Shown one piece after another: positions 55,099 to 64,000 of a stretch of DNA of 64,000 bases. Position 1 is the first letter of the stretch; each line of letters opens with the position of its first letter. Below the pieces are notes generated by a model. It had not been told where the DNA came from, ran no database searches, and saw only the letters and a program-made list of their open reading frames with translations. Location: NCBI GenBank assembly GCA_033239125.1, contig BSWB01000004.1, forward strand, positions 62,867,501-62,931,500, written 5' to 3'. Source of the stretch: Fagopyrum homotropicum (taxonomy: Eukaryota; Streptophyta; Magnoliopsida; Caryophyllales; Polygonaceae). The position numbers and the translations under genes were made by a program.

Positions 55099-56483
55099 AG
55101 TTCAAGTGAGGATAGAGCTTGTAGATAGAAATTATGAGGGTTGTAAGCCATTGGATGAATTTAAATCAAGGGCTCTCACACGCTTATCATTAATGGCATT
55201 TTTGTAAATTGACTTAAAATATGAAAAAAATACCCTTACGTTCAAAATAGTCATCGGTGTTCATACTTTTATATGTCATTGTTCATGTTTTTATACATCG
55301 GTGTTCATAGTATTTTTAATTCGAAATAATTTGGTTTACTAGGCTTTTTCTAGTTTTGTGTTTAGTAAATGTACCCCTTGAGAGAAGAGTGTGTAGAATT
55401 TGAGAATAAATACAAAAGGTTGGGGTATATTTACTTAGTTGAAACATTAAAAAGTCTAGTTACTTCTATTGTTTTTCAAAAAGGCATGGTTACCAAAATT
55501 GCCCTTTTTATTCATCAAAGTGTCATATCCATTTATTTTTTTGTGTTCATTTTATAATGCATATATGTTCATTTACAGTATATAACCACAATAAATAAAT
55601 AAACTCATCACAAAACGTTAAAAGATGATCATAATATGTTACGTATGTGTCAAAGTTATAGATAAGTCATTGGTGTTCATATTTTCATACGTCACTGTTC
55701 ATGTTTTTATTCATCAGTGTTTATACTTTTTATGTCATTGTTCCTGTGAATATTATAAACTATTTTTCTATAAGGCATTTTGCCGAACAGTTTGCGTGCA
55801 CACTAAAAGGAGCATATAGATTATTCAATTGGAGCTATTAGACCAACTCAACATATGTATATACATGTATTTTCTCAATCAAACTTATCAAACACAAAAT
55901 GATTCAAACAAATTTGATTTCGAACACAAACATGAATCATAATAAAACCTAAACCTTAAGAATAAAAATCTAAACAGTGAGAGTAGAAATTCGAAGAAAC
56001 AAAACCTGAATCGTCTTGTATTCTCTTTGATTTCACAAAATTATTTATGTAATCGATCTTTGAATATTATAAACACGATTTTAAAGAAAAGTATAATTTT
56101 CAAAAAAAATGAGCATCATACTATAAACACCATAACTGTAAAGAAAATGAATACATACTTGTAAAAGAATGAGCACCATATTTTATTAACACGATTTGAA
56201 AGAATAGTATATTTTTAAAAAAAAATACAAAAAATATGTTTTAAAAAATACAAAAATGAACAATTAATGTTAAAAAATGAACAGTTAGTGTTGGGAAAAA
56301 TGAACATTTATTGATAAAATATGAACAATGACTCTTTTAAAAATGAACACATACTTATAAAAATAGGAACACCAATTTTTATTTACAAAAAAAAACTCTG
56401 AAAAAAAAGGTGACGTGGCATGCCACATATCACCACCCCAACTCTCCTCATTCCTATCTGCAAGGGTCCTCCTCACCGGAACT
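55099..56483. mobile_element. Non-autonomous TIR element, copy b
   Basis: Same ends as copy a (AGTTCAAGTGAGGA at 55099; TCCTCACCGGAACT at 56470-56483) and similar over most of its length. It carries an extra segment of about 190 bp (55317-55507) and a longer right part with repeated AAAATGAACA-type motifs. No coding capacity. Confidence 0.6.
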
Positions 56484-56486
56484 GGA

Positions 56487-56526
<40 letters not shown>

Positions 56527-56529
<3 letters not shown>

Positions 56530-56850
56530 ACTTGAGTAATGTAGATTATTTAGTACACAAGAAGGCTTTAATCTTATCTTTTACATATTTTTTTATTGGA
56601 GTATGGGATGCATTGTAGACTTGTAGCATATCCCACCTCACCCCAAGTTTTGTGTCGTACATTCGGGCATCATTATCTCATTCACTCGGAATCCAGTTTT
56701 AGCAAGTAAGTATAAAATGATTCAATGCTTGTGGAGGCGAAGCCAATGCTTCCGTTTTCCGATGTTGACGATGGCCGCAATCCACCAGAACTTTACCCTG
56801 AAAAACCCGGCGCATTACTTATATAAATATTTGTCTAACAACCCCCCACA
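56527..56850 (-). mobile_element. Ty1/copia 3' LTR (about 314 bp) and polypurine tract
   Basis: Minus strand: TGTGGGGGGT (56850-56841) then TGTTAGACAAAT (LTR start, 56840). The LTR is taken to end at ...CAAGTACA (56527), next to an (AT)n run. The size suits short-LTR copia lineages. Confidence 0.55.
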
Positions 56851-57400
56851 TGAATATAAATGATTCTAGACACATGTTTTGGAGAATTTTTTTTTTGTTT
56901 GAGAGTATAAATGAAAATCAACTACATTTGGGAAGATAGCATTTTTTAGCCTTGAACCACCCGTAATGAGTAGCTATCGAATTTACTCGTCCATGAGGTG
57001 ACTATGATGTCTTGAACCACCCGGACTTTGAGGTAAACCGAGACAATAATTATCACACATTTTTAATCTTCTCATATACCAAAGTTCTCTATTTGTGTTT
57101 ATTTTGACCCTGAACATGTCTGGTTAATCATGAGTGAACTTGGAGAATTTAGCCTCCTCATTCTCCTAGACACGACCCCACGTCACACTCAAAAGGTGAT
57201 TTGACCATATCGAATATCTTGACCTGATGAAATCATTAAAAGCAAATGCTTAACCTCAAGTCATACAACTCACACCGTGTTTCATCATATAAATTGGGCA
57301 GAGACATAAGTCTCACAATGTTCCACTCGATTCAACGTGGTTGGGTTCTCCCTTTGGACCTACATCGTGGGATCTCCAATCACGTAGGCGGGGTTGTCCT
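56851..57400 (-). other. Copia untranslated region between RNase H and 3' LTR
   Basis: No coding sequence. It belongs to the same fragment as the RNase H relic, because it links that relic to the polypurine tract. Confidence 0.5.
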
Positions 57401-57905
57401 TCAAGCATCCTCTTTCGTCATGGGTTTTAATACCATTCCTCTTGATGATTTAACCACTTGACCTCTTGACAAGCCTTTAGTAAATGGATCCGCAAGGTTG
57501 TCAACTGATTTGAAGTAGTCTATCGAAACTATTCCAGATGAGACCAGTTTTCTAATGGATTTATGTCGTCGTCTTATGTGACGTGATTCATAATTATACA
57601 AGATGCTCCATGCTTGAGCTATAGCCAATTGACTATAGCAGTGTACACTTATTGTTGGCATAAGGTTCTCCCACATTGGAATGTCTTTAAAAATTTTTTT
57701 TAAAGAAACTCGACTTCCTTTACTGTTTTATCCAAAACAATGAACTCAAACTCAATCGTGATCTAGCCAATAACGTTTGTTTGGACGATTTCCGTGACAT
57801 TGTTGCACCACCAAGTGTAAATACATATCCACTTGTGGATTTTGAGTTTCTAGAATCAGCCAACCAATTATCGTCGTTGTATCCTTCTATATTTTTGGAT
57901 ATTTG
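57401..57905 (-). pseudogene. Ty1/copia RNase H fragment
   Basis: From 57905: NIEGYNDDNWLADSRNSKSTSGYVF and TLGGATMSRKSSKQT, then after a frameshift and internal stops ISVHCYSQLAIAQAWSILYN, SRHIRRRHKSIRKLVSSGIVSID and NLADPFTKGLSR, ending at 57401. This is the C-terminal RNase H of a copia pol. RT, integrase and gag are absent upstream (beyond 57920). Confidence 0.8.
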
Positions 57906-58409
57906 CCAAAGTGCAACCCATAACTTTTAGTATAACGAAATTAGTTCAATAATCTAGTTGTTAATTTCTAGTGTTCAATAACCTAGTTAGTTAAACATTA
58001 AGTGTGTATTTATACTATTTGTATACTAACACGAAACACACTGAATATTGTAGAACTTTTGAGGTTCACCTGAGACCTACAACGAAGAACTTATTGATGA
58101 GTTACGTGAGGAATGTTACATTATTTGGACACACAACAGTATTGTTAGCCAAGAAGTTAGAAGATTGATAAAACATGTGACTCTTTTGTTGCTAAATGAT
58201 TGGTATTTTTTATGTTTTAACCATATACATTGAAACAATATTTAAGTGTGTGTGTTGTTGAGTCTTGGAATAATCAAAATAGGGCATTTGATTGTTATCA
58301 TAAGTGTATGTGTTGTTGAATCATGCAACAACCAAGTCTGAAGAACTTTTTTTTGTTGCTAAGTGTTGGAAGGAAACAAGCGACTGTAAATATGTATGAT
58401 AAAAAAAAT
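57906..58409. other. AT-rich, no gene seen
   Basis: A short imperfect duplication containing GTGTTGTTGA (about 58250 and 58308) is the only structure noticed. Confidence 0.5.
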
Positions 58410-58775
58410 AGCTTACGGCGTTTTTAGAAAATAAAGTCCCTAGAAAAAAATTTGTATAAATGTCTCTCAGGTTTTTTTTAAAAAGTCCCTAGAGACATCC
58501 TTCACGAGTTTTTATAAAAAAAACACTTAAGAGATGTCTCTAGGGAGTTATTAAAAAAACACCCGAGAGGCGTCTCTAGGGAGGTTTTAAAAGAATTCCT
58601 GAGAAATGTCTCGAGGGAGTTTTTTTTAAAAAAAACTTCCGAGAGTATTTTTGTTTCTCAGGACTTGCAGATAAAATCCCAAGAAAAATCTCTCGGCCAA
58701 AGGTATAATGGGACATAAAAAAAATCCCTGTTGTAATGTAAAAAAAATCCCGAGAAACTTAAGATTTGTAGTAGT
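58410..58775 (+). mobile_element. CACTA-like transposon end with subterminal repeats
   Basis: Ends ATTTGTAGTAGTG at 58775, the complement of the CACTACTACAAAT terminus of CACTA elements. The preceding 350 bp contain TCCCTAGAGAC / GTCTCTAGGGA motifs in both orientations (58437, 58489, 58528, 58568, 58606), as subterminal repeats do. The other end is not found. Confidence 0.5.
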
Positions 58776-61296
58776 GTATAACAAGTTTAAAAGTTCAATA
58801 ATTGATGGTCCTAAAACCTATCCACAAGGGTGATGGGGTCAGTTGTAGTATATCGAGTGTCGAATTATAAGAATTGTGTCTAATTTGGATGTATCTGATA
58901 AACAATTATGCTAAGAGAGAGAGAGAGAAAAAATCTATTTTGAGGAGTTTCTTTGTAAACAAATATAAAAAGAAGAGAAAAACAATGATTGATTGTAGAC
59001 AAACAATGAGAGATGTGATATAAGGAAACATGAATCACCATTATAATGAATTAAAATAAATTATATATATGAATATTGTGAACATTCATATGTGGATATT
59101 GCAATCAACCATCAAATCTAGCCTTTTTCTAAAGACAAATAAAGACCGTGTTAACCAACCCAATTGTGCTCTTTCCACAATTGTGTTAAATTACAAGGAA
59201 AACCTTTTAAGAACTTAGAAATCCAAAAATGAACAAAAAAAAAGCCTCGTGATAACTCTACCTTGATATTTAATGTTATATTTTAGGATGATGGAAGACT
59301 TAACATAAATGCTGGTTTTATAAACTAACAAATATCGATTATATTCTCTAGATATCTTGTATGTTTGTTACGTGAATCATGCAAGATATTAGTCGGATCT
59401 TAGAGAAGAAAGATAATATTTTCAACGAAGTCAAATATGGAGGATCTACAAAGTTGTTAAGTTTGTTGAAGAGAAGATCTTGAAGTTGAAGAGAAGATTT
59501 CCTCAAAGATATTCAAACGGATAAAACAACATAACAACCGAAGATCTTGCTTGAAGATTTTGTTCGATACTTTTATGAACAACTTCAAACGTCCAACAAA
59601 AAAGATTCTCAAGAATATAGTTCAGATTTTGTGGAGAATTAAAGACGTTACAAGTAGTCAAAAGAAGATGTCTCCACCGAAGACTATACAAGAATCAATT
59701 GATGAAGAAGAAGAAGATACAAGCTTACAAGTGAACATTCCAAGTCTTCTTCATCGATCAAAAGTTTATCATTCTCAAGAGCGTACTTTGTTTTAGTTTA
59801 GATAGTTAGATAAACACATAGAGCTACATTGACATATCATTAGAGTTTTATACTAAGTGTTACTCTATGAAGTAACTAGGCTATTATTACGAGACCTGAG
59901 TTGACTAGATTGTAGCGGTGAGACTACATTGAGAAAAGAAGAGAAGTTCTTCTAGATTGTATCTAGGACTCAAACGAAGCAGATAATAGATAGTTAAATC
60001 CTAGGGTTGTAAACCCTAGGCGGAGACGTAAGCTTTTAGAGCTGAACTTCGTAAACATATCGTGTGTCGATCTTTTCATTTATGCATTCTATATCGTTTA
60101 TATTGTGACTAACAACTTTCTCCAGGTTTTCAAGTCAAGACCTTGAGATTCACTTCAAGGCCTTGAGAAATAGTTTTGTCACAGAATACAAAGATCGACT
60201 TCAAGGCCTTGAGATTCATTTCAAAGCCTTGATATCCGATATTGCAAATTTTTTTACCATACTCTATTCAACCCCCCTTCTAGAGTATATTTATCCTTAT
60301 TCTATCCCCAACTCGGTTTTTCACCTCGCTTTTGGCGTATGAGCTAGAAAAGTTACAAAGACCGGAACTTTCTACGAAAGTAAGAAATCCTTGAGGTTAT
60401 GATAAAATGTTACTCTCAAAACCAAAATTTTTTCAATCTTTTCAATATTTCCAATAAAACAACTTCGTTGGGCGTTGTGTAAGGACTTTATCTAAAATCC
60501 TTATACACGTCACTTCTTTCAAAAGTAAATAAAATATGAGAACGAAGTATTTTGAAAAGAAGCAAATGTACAATCTCAATTCACAAATCATATATGCAAT
60601 AATAAATCAAACCATTTTAGGGATCATCCAATCCTTTGATCATGAAGGAGATTGGTAGACATGATTGAATATAAAACGAAATCTATTATACAAAAATCAG
60701 CATGAATATAAACTCACAATCGTTTGTTTCCAGCACAACGAGGTGAAGCTTCACGGGAACTGAAATCTGCTCTGAACCTAATTAACGGTTGTGGGATGAT
60801 ATAATAAGACGACGGAGGATGAGATGATATGATGAGATGCAAAAACTATAGCTGATACATTTGTTTGTATAGGGTATAAATATGAGTCTCTAGGGTTACA
60901 AAATATAAACTTCCAGATACCGTTTTGATGGATTGGGATGCCGTCTTGGATATTGTCTCATGCCATCTCGATGTTGTCTCGATGTCGTTTGAATTTCTAG
61001 AGTGGCTACAAATTTTGCAATTAATTCCCAGTATTTCTAGAATAGTGTCCCAAACGGAATGGGAGGCGGCGTTGAGATAGCTTGGCACGTCCTCTAGTAT
61101 GCCGTCTAGGCTCTGCTACATAATTTGATAGCTTTTTTGTCAGTTCAGTAAAATGACTTTCCCGCTGCTTTGGTTGGAACGAGACCCATAAGTGCTACTT
61201 TCGAATATCGTTCGAAGATCTACAACTTTTCAGTTGACACATATGTCAAATATTTAAGGTAAGATGGTCAAAATTTGGAATCTTTCAGATGTTGTC
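58776..61296. other. No gene seen; likely LTR or non-coding parts of the neighbouring copia element
   Basis: Includes repeated CAAGGCCTTGAGATTCA phrases (60130-60235) and, on the minus strand, AGAAGGGGGGGTTGAATAGAG near 60285-60265, a phrase I associate with SIRE/Maximus LTR regions. Around 60880-61080 (minus) there is promoter-like sequence. I cannot place LTR borders. Confidence 0.35.
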
Positions 61297-62222
61297 AGGA
61301 GCTGAAAAATTATGTGAAATACCATATTTTGCACAAAACAAATCAAACTTTAGTTGATTAAATTCTCTACCATGATCACTTCTTATAGAAACAATTGGTA
61401 GGTTTTTCAAAGATTGTAACTCCTTACATAATTTTGAAAACTCAAATAATGCTTCAGACTTTTCTCGTAGAAACAAAATCCATCTTAAACGAGAAAAATC
61501 ATCCACAATAACAAGGATGTATTGCTTGCCTTTGGGAGATTTGACACGCATAGGTCCACAAAGATCCATATGTAACAGTTCAATGGGTCGAGAAGAACTT
61601 ACAACTTTCTTAGGTTTAAATGAACCTCTTGTTTGTTTACCTTGTGTACAAGCCTTATATAGTTCATCTACCTTGAAATTTAGGTTTGGCAAACCACGTA
61701 CCAAATCCTTTGTAAGTAGCTTCTACATTGTGTGCATGCTTACGTGACCAAGTCTTCTATGCCAAAGCCTTGGATCATCAGTCAAGGCCTTTAGACATTT
61801 TAGCTTAGTTCCTGAAACTTGGTTAGTACTCATAGAATAAACATTGTTACATCTAGGAGCAGTAAGCATAATTTCACCCGTCTTATTGTCTTCAACCTCA
61901 CATTTTTTTCAATCAAATAAAACTTTGTTGTCTTTATCACATATTTGAGAAATACTAGCAGATTATACTTCAAATTGTCAACCAAATAGACATCATCAAT
62001 AAAGTTAGATGAATTATAACATATTTTATCAATGCCAATAATGTCACACTTTCCTTTATCACCAAGCATAATGGTTCCAGATGATTGCTTCTTTAAATAT
62101 GAGAATAAAGTGCTTTTTCCACTCATGTGTCTTGAGCAACCACTATCTAATATCCATTTGTGCTCCTTTACCTTGGTGATATCCTGCAAAATAGCAAACA
62201 TCAACCTTTCCGGGTCGACCAA
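61285..62222 (-). pseudogene. SIRE/Maximus-type copia pol: protease to start of integrase
   Basis: Protease-like WILDSGCSRHMSG, then DVYLVDNLKYNLL, a frameshift near 61960, GAG-pre-integrase (LWHRRLGHVSMHTM, KACTQGKQ) and the integrase core start (LHMDLCGPMRVKSPKGKQY, VDDFSRLRW, IRSDHGREF, GISHNFSAP). The coding match ends at about 61297 just after HNFSAP, where the sequence changes. Most of integrase and all of RT and RNase H are missing. Several stops, for example near 61722 and 61910. Confidence 0.78.
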
Positions 62223-63991
62223 ATGACATATTTTGGTCCATATTCAGGTTCGATCATGTTTGGTGGTCTAGTGCCTTTAGGAACCCAGATTTGTTTGACT
62301 TGTTTCCTTAAACATAAAGTATAGGTGTTTCTATTAATATAAGGATCATTTATTCTATAAGGACATGTAGATTTAATATGACCCTTTTTACAACAGTAAA
62401 AGCAAGTAGGCATATGAATACTTCCTTTGGCTTTGACAAAAGTGGTGGTAGGTTTTCTAGGAAAGCTCCTATTATAACCTATACCATTTTTGTTAAGAGA
62501 GGACTGTTGTTCACCTATCATTATCTCAAGATTAGCTTTTGAACGAGTAAACTTAACAAGTGCAGCCTTTTGGTCTTCACACATCAATGTTAGATCAACT
62601 TTCTCTTTCTCTAGATCGATATAGTTTCGATGAAGAGAGGAGAGGTTGTCCTTGAGAATCATGTTTTCTGATTCCAAGGCCTGGATACTGTCATCAAGGT
62701 CTACTTTTTTTGTGTTAAGATTTTCAATCTCCAAAGACATCTCACTTAGTTGGTTTTCTTGTTCAAGTAGCTTTTCTTTTAAAGAATTTATCCTTATTCT
62801 ATGTTCCTTGTCACATATGATAATATCTTTAAGGAATTGTTTCAGGTCAGATTCAGGTTGAGACATAGTTGTACTTACCACATTGTCAATATACAGATTT
62901 GAATCTTCTTCATGATCGGTCATGAGACACAAGTTTGCTTGTTCTTTTTCGTATTCTGACTCATTTGATGATTTTGAATCACTCCATGAAGCTACCATAG
63001 CTTTCTTCTTTCGATCATTTTTATTGAAGTTGGTCCTCTTCTTTTGTGAACAATCCTTCACAAGATGATTTATTTCACCACATTCAAAACAAGTCAGTAG
63101 TCTAGTTTTCTTGTTAGAGTTAAAAAACTTACCTCTGGGTTTTGATGTTCGTGGATATTCTCTATTGTTAGCAGATTGTTTCTTTAACTTGATAATTCTT
63201 GTGAGACCCTTAGAGATCATGGCAATTGCATCTTCTTCATCATCATCACTATCTTCCTCGTCTGATGATAATTCATCCTTTCTTGATTTTAATGCCAAAT
63301 TCTTGGAGTTGGATGGGAGCTATCCATCTTCTTCACCAAGAACCATTTCATGTGTGATGAGTTTTCCAAGGAGGTCATCAAGAGAAAGGGTTGAGATATT
63401 CTGAGCTTCTTCGATAGCAGTCATCTTTGGTCCCCACTTAGCTTTAGGTAAGCTCCTTAGAACCTTCTTAACTTTCTCTTCATTTGTGAAGATCTTTCCT
63501 AGTGAGTCCAAGTTGTTCACAATCTCGGTGAATCTTGTGAACATTTCCTTAACTGTTTCATTTGGATTCATCTTGAATAGCTCGTATTGTGTGAGGAATA
63601 TGCTAATCTTTGTTTCCTTGACTTGACTTGTTCCTTCGTAAATGACAACGAGTTTTTCCCATATTTCATTTGCACTCTTGCGTGATGAGATGCGGTTGAA
63701 TTCATTTGCATCTAATCCGCAGCATAGTAGGTTCATTGCTTTGTAGTTCTTTGACACGTTGTCCAGGTCAACTTGTGTGAAGTCAGCTTCCTTCTTTGGC
63801 ACTTGGACACCTTCAACAGTTGTAGTAGGGATTTTGGGGCCATTCTGAACAATGCTCCAAAGTTCCATGTCCTGATCAATAATGAACATACGCATGAGTG
63901 CTCTCCACTGAGCAAAGTTGTTGCCACAGAAGAGTGGTGGTCGAGATGAGGATCTCCCTTGAGTAAATCTACCATCACCTACAAGATTCAT
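62201..63991 (-). pseudogene. SIRE/Maximus-type copia gag, one nonsense codon
   Basis: Starts MNLVGDGRFTQGRSSSRPPL at 63991, near the window end. The gag core is WRALMRMFIIDQDMELWSIV, YELFKMNPNETVKEMFTRFT and NNLDSLGKIFTNEEKVKKVLR. A TAG at 63320-63322 interrupts, then the same frame continues through an acidic patch (SSDEEDSDDDEED), a CCHC knuckle CFECGEINHLVKDC, a long coiled-coil-like stretch (about 62640-62830) and a second knuckle CFYCCKKGHIKSTC. The coiled coil plus two knuckles is typical of SIRE elements. It shifts out of the pol frame near 62215. Confidence 0.82.
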
Positions 63992-64000
63992 GATTAGTCT

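Overview
The window is nuclear DNA of a flowering plant, most likely a eudicot. The evidence is a three-exon cytosolic ribosomal protein gene (RPL23A/uL23) with a plant telo-box/site II promoter, plant snRNA promoter elements, and Athila, Tekay-type, CRM-like and SIRE-type retrotransposons, L1-type LINEs, hAT, CACTA-like and Helitron DNA. I cannot name the species. RPL23A (50.4-52.4 kb) is the only host gene I can support. Almost everything else is transposable-element DNA, mostly broken.

Layout. 1-0.99 kb: LTR and 3' end of a Tekay/Del-like chromovirus. 0.99-7.34 kb: Athila element A1 (minus strand), rearranged, inserted in a LINE ORF1 (7.34-8.56 kb). 8.9-9.56 kb: a Tekay-like LTR. 9.56-11.33 kb: degraded non-LTR reverse-transcriptase-type sequence in two or three pieces. 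11.33-38.55 kb: a nest. Element C (plus, Athila-type, no pol) entered the RT-like sequence. Element D (minus, same pol-less family) entered the env-position ORF of C. Element E (minus, Athila with gag, pol and an intact env-position ORF but no integrase) and element F (plus, CRM-like chromovirus with near-identical LTRs) both entered D. 38.55-41.05 kb: a Tekay-like LTR joined to a hAT transposase relic. 42.05-43.8 kb: LINE relic. 44.03-49.19 kb: Helitron ends and a 4.8-kb non-autonomous Helitron made of tandem units that carry a U2 snRNA-type promoter, the 5' part of a U2-like RNA, and arrays of 23-bp hairpin repeats. 50.0-50.38 kb: LINE 3' end with poly(A), just upstream of RPL23A. 52.4-59 kb: AT-rich sequence with two related TIR elements, a copia fragment and a CACTA-like end. 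61.3-64 kb: SIRE/Maximus-type copia gag-pol, broken.

Main points for follow-up: (1) the U2-promoter-bearing tandem Helitron; (2) a 64-nt copy of tRNA-Asp fused to the pol gene of A1, which looks like a fossil of primer-tRNA read-through and template switching during reverse transcription; (3) GGGA-loop hairpins beside each polypurine-tract-like TAAGTATGGGG motif in three Athila families, with stems that differ but still pair; (4) a pol-less, gag plus env-position-ORF Athila family present as two separate insertions; (5) a different short palindromic GC-rich motif scattered through each Athila family. Alignments and counts were made by eye.
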